Source: CAWHJN01 sp963829705
GTDB taxonomy: Bacteria > Bacteroidota > Rhodothermia > Rhodothermales > BA12
Direction of reading: 5' to 3'
DNA: 64,000 bases
NCBI GenBank assembly: GCA_963829705.1
Contig: CAWHJN010000001.1
Location: forward strand, 434,001-498,000
This document shows, one piece after another, positions 19,063-28,225 of this stretch (positions within the stretch are counted from its first letter, which is position 1; each line of letters starts with the position of its first letter). Under the pieces are notes generated by a model that saw only the letters and a list, made by a program, of their open reading frames with translations, ran no database searches and was not told the origin of the DNA. The position numbers and the translations under genes are program-made.

Positions 19063-19761
19063 TCAGCGCTCGACCACGGCGCTTTCCGACCGGATCACGC
19101 CCCGTTCGACGCGCAGCACGCGGTCGGCGAGTGCGGCCAGCGCCATGTTGTGCGTGACGACCACGAACGCCCGCCCCTCGTCGCGCTGGAGGCGCAGCAT
19201 CTCGTCGTGGAGCGCGTTCGCCGTGGCGGTGTCGAGGTTGCCCGTGGGCTCGTCCATGAGCACGAGGTCGGGGGCGTTCATGAGCGCGCGCGCCACGGCC
19301 ACCCGCTGCTGCTCACCGCCGGAGAGCTGCGACGGGCGGTGCGTCAGCCGCGCTTCCAGACCCAGCCCGGCGAGCAGTTCGCGCGCCCGCCCCTCGACGC
19401 TTTTCAGCGGCTTGTTCTGGATGAGTGCGGGCATCGCCACGTTTTCGAGCGCGCTGAACTCGGGCAAGAGGTGGTGAAACTGGAAGACGAAGCCCAGATG
19501 CCTATTGCGAAAAAGTGCCAGCGCCTCGTCGTTTTTGGCGAACAGGTCTTCGCCGCGAAACAGCACGCGTCCCGCCGAGGGCCGGTCGAGCGCGCCGAGC
19601 AGGTGCAGCAGCGTGCTCTTGCCCGTCCCGCTCTCCCCTACGATGGCGACGAACTCTCCTTCCTCGACCGTCAGATCCACGCCCCGCAGCACGTCGAGCG
19701 TGCCGCCGTCGCCCGTCGGGTAGTGCTTGGCAAGGCCTTCAGCTTGGAGCATTGCGCCCAT
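19063..19761 (-). CDS. lolD: LolD-like ABC transporter ATP-binding protein
   Basis: A 232-residue ATPase of the LolD/MacB branch, which powers lipoprotein release or MacB-type mechanotransmission. It has a Walker A (GESGTGKST), a Q-loop in [18 protein letters not shown], a signature [15 protein letters not shown], a Walker B plus D-loop ([19 protein letters not shown]) and an H-loop (VVVTHNM). [13 protein letters not shown] is particularly LolD-like. No LolC/E permease is adjacent, so the partner is elsewhere. A second Met three codons downstream (9 bases) is an equally plausible start. Confidence 0.85.
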   Translation of the reverse strand: MGAMLQAEGLAKHYPTGDGGTLDVLRGVDLTVEEGEFVAIVGESGTGKSTLLHLLGALDRPSAGRVLFRGEDLFAKNDEALALFRNRHLGFVFQFHHLLPEFSALENVAMPALIQNKPLKSVEGRARELLAGLGLEARLTHRPSQLSGGEQQRVAVARALMNAPDLVLMDEPTGNLDTATANALHDEMLRLQRDEGRAFVVVTHNMALAALADRVLRVERGVIRSESAVVER

Positions 19762-19808
19762 CGTATTACGCAGATCTGGAGAGGTTGCTATGACTCTACT
19801 CCCACACC

Positions 19809-19840
19809 GTCATTCCCGCTAAGGCGGGGACGCGAATCCA
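19809..19840. repeat. REP-like palindromic element (GTCATTCCCGC type), copy 1
   Basis: GTCATTCCCGC-TAAG-GCGGGGACGCGAATCC forms a short hairpin (CCCGC against GCGGG). It belongs to the widespread GTCATTCCCGC...GCGGGAATCC class of dispersed palindromes. It lies between the response-regulator gene and the LolD-type gene. A diverged second copy is at 31263-31292. Confidence 0.6.
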
Positions 19841-19871
19841 GGGCGCAGAGGTGTAGTACATCAACTCCCCA

Positions 19872-21251
19872 TCACTCGCCCCGGCTGATGCCGTACTTGT
19901 TCATCTTGTTGTAGAGATGCGAGCGCTGGATGCCGATGGCCTCGGCGGTGCGGCTGATGTTCCACTCGTTGCGGTCGAGCTGATGCTCGATAAAGAGCTG
20001 CTCGGCGCGGTCGCGGAAGTCGGAGAACTGGTCGTAGCGCTCCAGCAGGTTGCCCAGCGGATTGCCCGCGCCGCCGCCCGCCTGCACGTAGCGCTCCACG
20101 TCGCGCGCCTCTACCTTCTCGCCCTCGCTCAGAATCAGCAGGCGCTCGACCACGTTGTGGAGTTCACGCACGTTGCCGCGCCAGTCGTAGCGCTCCATCT
20201 TGTCGAGCGCCTCGGGTGCGAAGGGTTTGGGCGACAGGCCGTTGCGTTTGGCCAGCTTCTCGCCGAAAAACGGCGCGATGATGGACACGTCGCCGCGCCG
20301 CTCGCGCAGCGGGGGCACGTGGATGAGGATGACACTGAGGCGGTGGTAGAGGTCTTCCCGGAACAGGTTTTCCTCGATCCGCTGGAGCAGATCGCGGTTC
20401 GTCGCCGCCACCACGCGCACGTCCACCGGAATGGCCTTGTCGCCGCCGACGCGGGTGATGCGGTTTTCCTGGAGCGCCCGCAGCACCTTCGCCTGGGCCG
20501 ACAGGCTCATGTCTCCGATCTCGTCCAGAAACAGCGTGCCGCCGTCGGCCTGCTCGAACTTGCCGATGCGCTGCTTCATCGCGCCAGTGAATGAGCCTTT
20601 CTCGTGCCCGAACAACTCGCTCTCGATGAGCTCGGACGGAATCGCGGCGCAGTTGACCTCGACGAGCGGCCCCTCGCGGCGGTTCGACTTCTCGTGGATC
20701 CACCGGGCGACGAGTTCTTTGCCCGTGCCCGGCTCGCCGGTGACGAGCACGCGCGCTTCCGTGCGTGCCACGCGGTCGATGGTTTCCTTGATGGCCCGGA
20801 TGGCGCTGCTCTCGCCCATGATCGGCGTCAGGTCGCTCTCGTGGTGCTCCACGATGGTCTGCCGCATCTTCCGGTTTTCGTGCTGGAGTTGGCCGCGCGC
20901 GAGGGCGTTGCGGATGACGAGCAGGAGCCGGTTGAGGTCGGGCGGCTTCTCGATAAAGTCGAATGCGCCCAGCCGCGTCGCCTCAACGGCGGTGTCGATG
21001 GTGCCGTGGCCGGAGATCATCACGATGGGGACTTCGGGCGCGATGTCGGCGGCCATTTCGAGCACTTCGAGTCCGTCGCGCTTGGGCATCTTCACATCCA
21101 GAAGCGCGAGGTCGTAGCGGTTTTCGCGCAGCTTGGTGACGGCCTCCTCGCCGTCCTCGGCCTCGTCGACGGAATAGTCCTCGTATTCGAGGATTTCGCG
21201 CAGCGTGCGGCGGATGCTTTTCTCGTCGTCGACTACCAGGATGGTGGGCAT
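19872..21251 (-). CDS. Sigma-54-dependent response regulator, NtrC/AtoC type
   Basis: A 459-residue bacterial enhancer-binding protein. Residues 1-120 are a receiver domain with the acidic pair VDDE, the phospho-accepting Asp52 in LLDVKMP, and a conserved Lys in FIEKPP. The AAA+ domain (about 140-380) shows a Walker A GEPGTGKE, the sigma-54-contact loop GSFTGA (one-residue variant of GAFTGA) and Walker B GGTLFLDEIGD. A Fis-type HTH closes the protein (NISRTAEAIGIQRSHLYNKM). It should activate sigma-54 promoters in response to a histidine kinase that is not encoded beside it. Confidence 0.93.
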   Translation of the reverse strand: MPTILVVDDEKSIRRTLREILEYEDYSVDEAEDGEEAVTKLRENRYDLALLDVKMPKRDGLEVLEMAADIAPEVPIVMISGHGTIDTAVEATRLGAFDFIEKPPDLNRLLLVIRNALARGQLQHENRKMRQTIVEHHESDLTPIMGESSAIRAIKETIDRVARTEARVLVTGEPGTGKELVARWIHEKSNRREGPLVEVNCAAIPSELIESELFGHEKGSFTGAMKQRIGKFEQADGGTLFLDEIGDMSLSAQAKVLRALQENRITRVGGDKAIPVDVRVVAATNRDLLQRIEENLFREDLYHRLSVILIHVPPLRERRGDVSIIAPFFGEKLAKRNGLSPKPFAPEALDKMERYDWRGNVRELHNVVERLLILSEGEKVEARDVERYVQAGGGAGNPLGNLLERYDQFSDFRDRAEQLFIEHQLDRNEWNISRTAEAIGIQRSHLYNKMNKYGISRGE

Positions 21252-21284
21252 ACAGCGGCGTGGGTTGGGCTGCCGGAGGATAAC

Positions 21285-21313
21285 AAAAAAGGGCGTGCCA
21301 CATGGTCACGCCC
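21285..21313 (-). terminator. Rho-independent terminator after the TPR membrane protein gene
   Basis: GGGCGTG (21291-21297) and CACGCCC (21307-21313) form a perfect stem. On the minus strand it is followed by six T residues (TTTTTTGTT). It is positioned about 25 bases beyond the stop of the TPR gene and before the response-regulator start. Confidence 0.9.
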
Positions 21314-21338
21314 CTGTTGAATCCGATGGATCCGGTAT

Positions 21339-22043
21339 TTACTCGGCTGCGCCGCCTGCTTCGGCCATGCCGAGGTAGTATTCGGCCTCGCCTACCTCCT
21401 GCACGTCAGGATACGCTTCCTGGAGCGCGTCGTAGGTCTCCGTCGCCTCGTCGGCGTTGCCTGCCAGCACGAAGTTGCGGAGCGCGCTGAGGTAGTAGCC
21501 GGGGGCGACGGCGGGGTTGCGGTACGTGTCGGCGGCGCGTCGGTAGAGCGTGGCGGCGCGGGCGTTGTCGCTCTTCGATTCGTAGATGGCGGCCTGCCCG
21601 GCGAGCGCGCTCGCTGCCACGAACGTGTCGTCGCCGTCGTAGTCCTCGAAGTATTCGAGCGCCTCGTCGTACTGGCCGAGCCGGAAGAGCGCATCGCCTG
21701 CGTAGTAGGTGGCAAGCTGACCGGCCTTGGTGGAGCCGTACTCGTCGGCGAGTGTGCGGAGGCCGGGCTGTTCGCCCTGGTCGTCGAGGGCGCGCTGGTA
21801 GTCACCGGCTTCGTAGATGCGAACAGGGTCGGCGAGCAGCGTGGCAGCCTCCTCGGCCTGCTGCCCGCGCCAGTACAGGAAGCCCATTACCAGCAGCACG
21901 GCCAGGACGATGCCCGCGACGATGCCCAGGATGAGCGCGCGGTTGTCTTCGACGTAGTGAACGGTGCGGTCGTACGAGGAGAGTTCGGGGGCCTGACCCG
22001 GCATCGGGCGGCGGACGGGCTCAGGCGTCTGAACAGTGGCCAT
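21339..22043 (-). CDS. TPR-repeat membrane protein
   Basis: A 234-residue protein with a short cytoplasmic N terminus, one membrane helix (about 38-58, ILGIVAGIVLAVLLVMGFLYW) and a periplasmic or extracytoplasmic domain. That domain is built of tetratricopeptide-like helical hairpins (YYAGDALFRLGQYDEALEYF, AAIYESKSDNARAATLYRRA, YYLSALRNFVLAGNADEA). It resembles YfgM/BamD-type tetratricopeptide proteins with an N-terminal anchor. The ATG at 22043 is preferred because the frame upstream lacks coding character. It is monocistronic, ended by a strong terminator, and likely mediates protein-protein contacts at the envelope. Confidence 0.8.
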   Translation of the reverse strand: MATVQTPEPVRRPMPGQAPELSSYDRTVHYVEDNRALILGIVAGIVLAVLLVMGFLYWRGQQAEEAATLLADPVRIYEAGDYQRALDDQGEQPGLRTLADEYGSTKAGQLATYYAGDALFRLGQYDEALEYFEDYDGDDTFVAASALAGQAAIYESKSDNARAATLYRRAADTYRNPAVAPGYYLSALRNFVLAGNADEATETYDALQEAYPDVQEVGEAEYYLGMAEAGGAAE

Positions 22044-22242
22044 GCAAAAAGACGAAGGCGAGAGATCGGGAGGAGACGCGCGGAGGCTCTTGCCCGCGCA
22101 AAGACGATTAAAGTAACGCCCCCGCCGCTGCTCCTGCAATGAAGCTCCGTTGAGGATTGAGGGAAAGGGAGAAGGTCGGAGGTCTGAAGATGGAGGCGGT
22201 TGAGAGAGAACCCCGGCTTCATCCCCACTCGCACCTCCCCTT

Positions 22243-25200
22243 TCACGCCCCGATGATCTCGTAGCGCGAGCCTACCGCGGGGTCTTTGTGGACTTCGATG
22301 CGCGTGGGGAAGGCATTCTTGAGTGCTTCAAGGTGCGTCACGACGAGGATCTTGTCGAAGTCCTCGCGGACGGAGTCGATGGCTTCGATCAAGCGCTGCA
22401 CGCCCTGCGCGTCCTGCGTGCCGAAGCCCTCATCGACGACGAGCGTGCGGATGCGGGTGCCGCTGCGCTCGGCGAGCAGCTGCGAGAGTGCGATCCGCAG
22501 CGCGAAGTTGACCCGGAAGGCCTCGCCTCCCGAGAACGTCTCGTACGGGCGCGACACGCCCATCTCGTCGCTGATGATGATGTCGAGCGTTTCCGCCGTG
22601 CCGCCGGTCTTCTTGTCGCGCAGCGTTTCGAGGCGGATGTGCATCCGTCCGTCGGCGAGGCGGTCGAGCAGCGTGTTGGCACGCTCCTCGATCTCGGGCA
22701 GCGTCTCTTCAATGATGAGCGACGGGATGCCCTTGCGGCTGAAGGCGTGGCGCAGGTGTTTGTAGAGCACGACTTCCTCGCGTGCCTTGTCGAGCGCCTT
22801 TCGAGCCTCGGCACGCTGCGCTTTCGCGGCCTCGCCCTGCCTGAGTTTCTCGGCCAGCGCCCCCTGCTCCTGCTGCACCGCGCCCACGTCGGCCCCCACC
22901 CGGCGGCGCTCCTCGCTCGCCTCGCGGTGCGCCGCCTCTGCCTCGGCCTGCTGCCGGGGCACGTCGGCGAACGTTGCCTGCTCGGCGGTCAGCCGCGCGG
23001 CTTCGTCGGCCAGCGCGGCGCACTGGGCAACGCGGCTCTCGCGCTGCGCGGCCCACACGTCGTAGTTCTCTCGGGCGTTTTCGAGGTCGCGGCGGCGGGT
23101 GGGCGCGTCGCGCAGCGCGTCGAGGGCGGCTTTCGTCTCTGCGAGGGCGGCGGGGTCGAAGGCGAGGGCTTCGCGCTCTTTCCGGGCGAGGGCGAGGTCG
23201 TCAGGGAGCGTGCCGAGCAGTGCGCCGCTTTCCCTCTCGGCCCTGAGGCGCTCTTTTTCGGTGCTCAACTGCGTGACGCGGCGGCGCGCTTCACCGAGCG
23301 ATTGCTCGACGGCGGCGAGGCGTTCGAGCGTTTCGGTGAGGGCGTCGAGACGGGCGGCGCGGGCCTGCACGGCGTCGAAGGCGTCCTCGTCGAAGGGCAG
23401 CGACTCCAGGCGCGCGTCAATCTCTGTCAGGCGTTGGCGCTGCATCACGGCATATCCCCGGTTCTCGATCTGGCCGCGCAGCCGCCGGTGCTCGCCGCCG
23501 AGGGCTTCGATCTCGCGGAGGAGGCGGTCGCGGTGCTTGCGCTGCTCTTTCACGCGGGTGATGCCCTCACGGGCGGCGTCCTCGTTTTTGAGGGCGTCGG
23601 CGAGGCGGCGGTACCGCTCGCGCAGCATGGCGCGGCGGTTTTCGAGCGCCCCGTGGCGCACGTGCGCGCTGGCTTTCTCGCGTTCGAGGCGGGCGCGCTC
23701 GTCGGCGAGTTCCTCGCCCACGGTGCGGCGGTGGTCGTCGGTGAGGCGGGTGCCGCACGTGGGGCACTCGGCCTCGCTCTCGTCGGCCAGGCGGGCCTGC
23801 TGCGCGTCGATCCGGGCGATGGCGGCGTCGAGGGCGGCGACCTGCCCGGCCACGTGGCCGAGTTCGTCGCCTACCTCGCGGCCCTCTTTCTCGACCGCGT
23901 CGCGCTCGTCGTGCATCTTCCCGAACGTCTCCATCTCGGCGTCGAGGCGGCGCTGTTCGCGGGTCAAAACGTCGTCGTCGGGCACGTCGGTGCGGGCGGC
24001 GCGGATGCGCTCGTCGAGGCTCTTGAAATCGGCCTCCAGCTTCACGCGAGCGTGCTCGACTTCGCGGTCGAGTTTTTCGCGCTCCTGCCGCAGCGCGTCG
24101 CGTTTTTGCCGCTTTTCCGTGAGCACGTGCAGTTCGGCGGCGGCCTCGGTCGCGGCGGCGTGCTGCTTCCGCAACGCGTCGCGGCGCGACAGTTCGGCTT
24201 CCATCCCTTCGATGCGCTCGCCGAACAGGCGCATTTCGGTGTCGATGGACTGCAGCTTCTGCGCGTGGTCGCCTTCTCGCTTCTCGATCTCGCGGACCAG
24301 CGCGGCAACGCGGCTTTCGAGCACGCCGTCGGAGAGGGCTTGCTCGTGGAGGCGGGCGACGGCGGCGGTGAGGGCTTCGTGCCGAGCGGCGGCGGCGAGG
24401 ACGGCGTCGCGCTCGGCCAGGATCTCCTGCGCGCGCGTGAGGCGGGCGTCAAGGTCAGCCACTTCGGCGTCGAGGTGGGCGCGCTGCTCCTTCAGCCGCG
24501 CCTGCGCCCGCCCGATTTCGGCGACGCGCTCCTCGTGCATCTTGAGCGTGTGCAGCTTCTCGCTGATGGCCGCCAGGCGTGCATCGAGGGCGTCGCGCTG
24601 CGCGATGAGGGCGTCGAGCCGCATTCGGGCCTCGCGGGCGTGCGCTTCCCACTCGGGGATCAGGGCCACGAGGGCGTCAAGGGCGGCCCCATCGCGCTCG
24701 ATGCCTTCGACGGTCGATTGCGCCTCGCGTGCCTTCGCCCCGGCGCGGTCGGCGAGGACTTCGTAGCGGTCGAGGTTGAGGATGCGTGTGAGCACTTCCT
24801 TGCGCTCCTCGGGCTTGCGCCGCGTGAACTCGTCGGAGCGCCCTTGCAGCAGAAACGAGGCGTTGACGAAGGTGTCGTAATCGACGCCCACGATCTTGTC
24901 GATGGCCAGCTGCGTGTCGCTCTGCGACGGCGCGGTGAGGGGCCGCCACTCGCCGCCGTCGTACACGGCGACTTCCAGCCCGGACTTCGACGTTTTGCCC
25001 GAGGCCGACTGCGAGAACCAGCGCTCGGCGCGGTACCGCTCGCCTTCGATGTCGAAGACGAACTCGACGCGCATCTCCTGCGCCCCGATCCGCAGCAGCT
25101 CGGCATCCGGCTTGCGAACGTTGCTCGATTTGCGCGCCTGCCCCCACAGCGTCCACGTGATGCCGTCGAGCAGGGCCGATTTTCCCTGCCCGTTCGCGCC

Positions 25201-25296
25201 CGAGAGGCACGCCACGTCGAACCGCGTGAAGTCCAGCGGCTCGACATCGGTGCCGTAGCTGAGAAAGTTGTTGAGGCGGAGCGATACCGGGATCAT
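22243..25296 (-). CDS. sbcC: SbcC/Rad50-type SMC ATPase
   Basis: A 1017-residue ATPase of the SbcCD/Mre11-Rad50 class, involved in processing DNA ends and hairpins. The N-terminal half-site has GANGQGKSAL as Walker A. Two long coiled coils flank a zinc hook, CPTCG (Cys511 and Cys514). The C-terminal half carries the ABC signature ETFSGGEAFRVNFALR and Walker B LVVDEGFGTQDAQG. The ATG at 25296 overlaps the cvpA stop as ATGA, so it is coupled to cvpA. The nuclease partner SbcD is not adjacent, although this pair is often encoded together. Confidence 0.9.
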   Translation of the reverse strand: MIPVSLRLNNFLSYGTDVEPLDFTRFDVACLSGANGQGKSALLDGITWTLWGQARKSSNVRKPDAELLRIGAQEMRVEFVFDIEGERYRAERWFSQSASGKTSKSGLEVAVYDGGEWRPLTAPSQSDTQLAIDKIVGVDYDTFVNASFLLQGRSDEFTRRKPEERKEVLTRILNLDRYEVLADRAGAKAREAQSTVEGIERDGAALDALVALIPEWEAHAREARMRLDALIAQRDALDARLAAISEKLHTLKMHEERVAEIGRAQARLKEQRAHLDAEVADLDARLTRAQEILAERDAVLAAAARHEALTAAVARLHEQALSDGVLESRVAALVREIEKREGDHAQKLQSIDTEMRLFGERIEGMEAELSRRDALRKQHAAATEAAAELHVLTEKRQKRDALRQEREKLDREVEHARVKLEADFKSLDERIRAARTDVPDDDVLTREQRRLDAEMETFGKMHDERDAVEKEGREVGDELGHVAGQVAALDAAIARIDAQQARLADESEAECPTCGTRLTDDHRRTVGEELADERARLEREKASAHVRHGALENRRAMLRERYRRLADALKNEDAAREGITRVKEQRKHRDRLLREIEALGGEHRRLRGQIENRGYAVMQRQRLTEIDARLESLPFDEDAFDAVQARAARLDALTETLERLAAVEQSLGEARRRVTQLSTEKERLRAERESGALLGTLPDDLALARKEREALAFDPAALAETKAALDALRDAPTRRRDLENARENYDVWAAQRESRVAQCAALADEAARLTAEQATFADVPRQQAEAEAAHREASEERRRVGADVGAVQQEQGALAEKLRQGEAAKAQRAEARKALDKAREEVVLYKHLRHAFSRKGIPSLIIEETLPEIEERANTLLDRLADGRMHIRLETLRDKKTGGTAETLDIIISDEMGVSRPYETFSGGEAFRVNFALRIALSQLLAERSGTRIRTLVVDEGFGTQDAQGVQRLIEAIDSVREDFDKILVVTHLEALKNAFPTRIEVHKDPAVGSRYEIIGA

Positions 25297-25871
25297 GTGC
25301 GGGGCGGCGCGGGCGCGCGGCGTCTTTCGTCGGTGTCGAGGTGGCGGCGCAGGTCGGTGGCCGCGTCCTCGAATTGCTGCCGGACGTTCTGAATGCGCGG
25401 CAGGTGCTCGGCGACGGCGTTCCACGTACCGGGCATGAGCGTGGCGATGGGTTCGTAGAGGAGGGATTCCCGACGGGTGGCCTCGCCGGGCACGCCCGCG
25501 AAGGCCAGCGGCATCAGCAGCGTGCTCGCCAAGAGCGCCGCCTTGAACGCGCCGAGCGCGCCGCCGCCCAGCCGGTTCAGCACCGTGAGGTGCAACGTCC
25601 CCAGCACCGTCTCGACGAGCCGGGCGAGCGCGAACGCGGCGACTTGCACGACGCCGAAGACGAGCAGAAAACCCACCACCGGCGCGATGCGCGGCGACAG
25701 CGCCAGGCTCTGCGCCACCACGAGGCCCACGTCCCCCATCAGCGCGAGGCCGAAGATCACGCCCGCGAGGATGCCGACGAACGACGCGAGTTGCCGGAGC
25801 AGGCCCGATGTGTATCCCTGTGCCACACCCGCGCCGATGAGCAGGATGAGCACGACGTCCAGTCCGGTCAT
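25293..25871 (-). CDS. cvpA: CvpA family membrane protein
   Basis: A 192-residue protein with four predicted membrane helices and the CvpA opening (LDVVLILLIGAGVAQGYTSG, then LLRQLASFVGILAGVIFG). The C-terminal tail is soluble and Arg-rich. Family members are linked to colicin V production and envelope homeostasis, with no defined biochemical activity. It is coupled on both sides: its start overlaps the stop of the yqeY gene and its stop overlaps the start of sbcC, each as ATGA. It is therefore the middle gene of a translationally linked trio. Confidence 0.87.
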   Translation of the reverse strand: MTGLDVVLILLIGAGVAQGYTSGLLRQLASFVGILAGVIFGLALMGDVGLVVAQSLALSPRIAPVVGFLLVFGVVQVAAFALARLVETVLGTLHLTVLNRLGGGALGAFKAALLASTLLMPLAFAGVPGEATRRESLLYEPIATLMPGTWNAVAEHLPRIQNVRQQFEDAATDLRRHLDTDERRRAPAPPRT

Positions 25872-26326
25872 GCGCCCAGCACGTCTCGGACGACCTGCTG
25901 CACCCGCTTGCCGTCGGCCTGGCCTTTGAGCCGCCCCATCACCGGCCCCATTACTTTTCCGATGTCGCCCATGCCCGCAGCGCCCGTCTGCGCGACGACG
26001 CCGCGCACGACCTCGGCGATCTCGTCGTCGGAAAGCTGGCGCGGCAAATACGCTTCGATGACATCGAGTTCTTCGCGCTCTTTCGCGGCGAGGTCGTCGC
26101 GGCCCGCGTTCTCGAACTGCTCGATGGATTCGCGGCGCTGCTTGGCCTGTTTGGCGAGCACCGCCAGCGCGTCGTCGTCGGAAAGGGTGGCCGCGCCGCC
26201 TTCGCGCTGCGCGATCTCTGCGGTCTGGAGCGCGGAGCGGAGCGAGCGCAGCGTACGGAGCCGCACGTCGTCGCGGGCGCGCATGGCATCTTTGAGGTCG
26301 GCGGAGAGGCGTTCGGAAAGCGTCAT
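25868..26326 (-). CDS. GatB/YqeY domain protein
   Basis: A 152-residue protein of the YqeY family, related to the C-terminal tail domain of GatB that binds tRNA in amidotransferases. It shows MTLSERLSADLKDAMRARDD, then TLRSLRSALQTAEI. The conserved tail is AGMGDIGKVMGPVMGRLKGQ. It is full-length and has no catalytic domain. Its role is probably RNA-related but undetermined. It is first in the yqeY-cvpA-sbcC overlap group. Confidence 0.9.
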   Translation of the reverse strand: MTLSERLSADLKDAMRARDDVRLRTLRSLRSALQTAEIAQREGGAATLSDDDALAVLAKQAKQRRESIEQFENAGRDDLAAKEREELDVIEAYLPRQLSDDEIAEVVRGVVAQTGAAGMGDIGKVMGPVMGRLKGQADGKRVQQVVRDVLGA

Positions 26327-26403
26327 GAAACAAGATGGCAAATGGCCTCTGCCAACGCCGTGTCGCGCCTGCCGTTCTCTGCCTTTTGACGCGCTGCGCG
26401 CCC

Positions 26404-26846
26404 TTATCGCAGCAGCAACCGCGCGCCGAAGACGACCACTCCGGCCTGCATCGCACCTGTGGCGACGCCCGAGCGCACGTCGAGCGCCTTGATGCGCGGG
26501 CGTAGCGCAGGATCGCCCGTGGCGTCGTAGTCGTCGTAGAGCGCGTCCGCCTCGAATTTGTAGTGGATGGCGAGCACGGCGGCGGCGGTGGTGGCGGCGA
26601 GGAGGGAGTAGTCGATCCAGTTGAGCCGCGTCGAGGCAGGCCGCCACGAATCGGGGACGAGGCCGCCGCTGGGTTGCGCGGCGTTCGCATCGGCGGTGGG
26701 TTCGACGAGGACAACGGACGCAGGCGCGGCATCCTCGGTCGGAAAGGCAAAGACTTCGGCGAGCGACGGAGCGGGCTGGGCCACGGCGCCGGCACGAGGC
26801 CGAGGACACACAGGATGAGACCGCACAGAGAAAACAAACGCGTCAT
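26404..26846 (-). CDS. Small secreted/membrane protein, frame interrupted near its signal peptide
   Basis: From the ATG at 26846 one frame encodes a signal peptide (MTRLFSLCGLILCVLGLVPA). The meaningful continuation (AVAQPAPSLAEVFAFPTEDA) lies in a second frame that is open to 26404. One missing base around 26780-26796 would join them and give a natural AVAQ cleavage site. The mature part has one hydrophobic segment (DYSLLAATTAAAVLAIHY) and a second near the C terminus (GVVVFGARLLLR). No family is recognised. If the break is real the gene is inactivated. Confidence 0.55.
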
Positions 26847-26960
26847 AACCAGATATGGATACAAACTTGTCATGCGAAGAGGCCGTCAGGCTGAAGTTCT
26901 CTCGTCACTTTGCCGCTGTCCGCGCGATCATCCGCACGCGCGACAAATGACGGCAAAAAA

Positions 26961-27500
26961 TCAGGGTGTGGCGGGCGGAGGGGCGTCGAAGCGGTAGACG
27001 AACCGGGGTTCGGAGAGCACGATGAGGCTTTCGCCGACCACGGCCATCGCCGACTTCATGCGGCCTTTGAGTTCGAAGGTGGCGCGGAGCGTGCCGTCGT
27101 GCCGGCTGAAGGCGCGGAGATTTTTGTCCATCGTGCCCACGAACACCACGTCGCGGGTGAGCATCGGCGCGGCGGTGATGGCGGCGTCGGCATCGGCGGC
27201 CCATACGAGCGCGCCTGTCTGCGCGTCGAAGAGCCGGATGCTGCCGTCCGTCGCGGCCACGGCCACCTGGTTTTCGGATACGGCCGGGGCCGTCAGGCGG
27301 ACGGTTTCGTCGTCGGTCGCGAAACGCCAGACCTCGCGGCCCGTCTGCGCGTCGAACACGACGAGCGCGCCGCGCGTGGTGCTGACAAAGATCTTTTCAT
27401 TCTTGACGGCGGGCGTGCTGTAGACGCCACCTTCCACCCTGCCCTGCCCACACGAGCGCGCCTGTTTGCGCGTCGAGCATCCGTAACGCGCCGTGATCAT
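26961..27500 (-). CDS. C-terminal part of PQQ-type beta-propeller lipoprotein
   Basis: The meaningful part begins around 27440 and encodes about 155 residues of PQQ-like propeller blades (FVSTTRGALVVFDAQTGREV, then RLFDAQTGALVWAADADA). It ends RFVYRFDAPPPATP. It continues directly the frame that breaks off at 27437-27450 in the upstream part. Removing one G from the GGG run there reads VWAGRVEGGVYSTPAV, a normal blade transition. The two frames should be read as one gene of about 380 codons, 26961-28113. Confidence 0.75.
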   Translation of the reverse strand: MITARYGCSTRKQARSCGQGRVEGGVYSTPAVKNEKIFVSTTRGALVVFDAQTGREVWRFATDDETVRLTAPAVSENQVAVAATDGSIRLFDAQTGALVWAADADAAITAAPMLTRDVVFVGTMDKNLRAFSRHDGTLRATFELKGRMKSAMAVVGESLIVLSEPRFVYRFDAPPPATP

Positions 27501-28113
27501 CGGCGATGAAAATGCCGGCGGGCGTGATCACGGGCGCAGCGCGCACGGCGGCGGGTTCGCCGGGCACGTGCTCCCAGCGCGTGTCGCCCGTCGCGGCGTC
27601 GTAGGCACTCACCTTGCCCGTGGCGTCGGCAGCGATGACGGCATCCTCGACCAGCAGCACGCCCGACAGGATCGGCCCGGACGCCACGCGCCACGCGACG
27701 CGCCCGTCTTTGAGGCTGTAGCGAAACAGCGGGCGCTTGCCGTCTGCCGTCGCCCCGAAAAGCGCGCTGCCCGCCACCGCCATCGCGCCCTCCACGCTTC
27801 CTCCCACCGACACGTACCCGATGCGCCGCCCGTCGCTCAACTGGATCGCGTGCAGATCGCCGCGCCGCGTGCCGACGAGCACGACGTCCCCGGCCACCAG
27901 CGGCGACGATGGGCCGAAGCCCGCCTCGGCGTTGTACGTCCACGCGGGCACGAGCGTGGCGGGCACGGCAGCCTCGGCGGCGTTGACGCGCTCCGCTGTG
28001 CCGCCGCTGACAGGCCATGCGCCCGTTTCCAGCTTCTGCGCGTCGGGGATACGCAGGCCCTGGCAACCGCCGAGGAGCAAAGCGAGGAGAAAGACGACAG
28101 GCATGAGGCGCAT
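27397..28113 (-). CDS. N-terminal part of PQQ-type beta-propeller lipoprotein (BamB-like)
   Basis: It starts with a lipoprotein signal (VVFLLALLLGGC), followed by propeller repeats of the PQQ/BamB type (PLVAGDVVLVGTRRGDLHAI, ADATGKVSAYDAATGDTRWE, DDHGALRMLDAQTGALVW). BamB is a lipoprotein of the outer-membrane barrel assembly complex; this protein shares the fold, but BamB function is not proven. The ATG at 28104, three codons in, is an alternative start. The frame breaks near 27437 and its true continuation is the neighbouring frame. The next gene upstream on the same strand encodes a barrel protein, consistent with an envelope role. Confidence 0.75.
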   Translation of the reverse strand: MRLMPVVFLLALLLGGCQGLRIPDAQKLETGAWPVSGGTAERVNAAEAAVPATLVPAWTYNAEAGFGPSSPLVAGDVVLVGTRRGDLHAIQLSDGRRIGYVSVGGSVEGAMAVAGSALFGATADGKRPLFRYSLKDGRVAWRVASGPILSGVLLVEDAVIAADATGKVSAYDAATGDTRWEHVPGEPAAVRAAPVITPAGIFIADDHGALRMLDAQTGALVWAGQGGRWRLQHARRQE

Positions 28114-28120
28114 CCCGTTC

Positions 28121-28166
28121 GCCCTCACCCCGTCCCTCTCGCGCTGGGAGAGGGTGAAAATCCACC
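28121..28166. repeat. REP-like palindrome (CCCTCTC...GAGAGGG type)
   Basis: CCCTCTC (28134-28140) pairs with GAGAGGG (28148-28154), flanked by GCCCTCACCCCGT and TGAAAATCC. This is a well-known class of dispersed bacterial palindrome. It forms the immediate 5' leader of the propeller lipoprotein gene, so it may affect its expression. Confidence 0.55.
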
Positions 28167-28225
28167 TCCGTAGAAAGGGCCCGCCATGCTGCAACAGAGC
28201 CACGTGTTTTATCTGCATCGCGCCT

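Noticed and set aside
22288..25392. Long open frame antisense to sbcC
   Set aside because: It mirrors the coiled-coil coding bias of SbcC and has no start-site or domain support.
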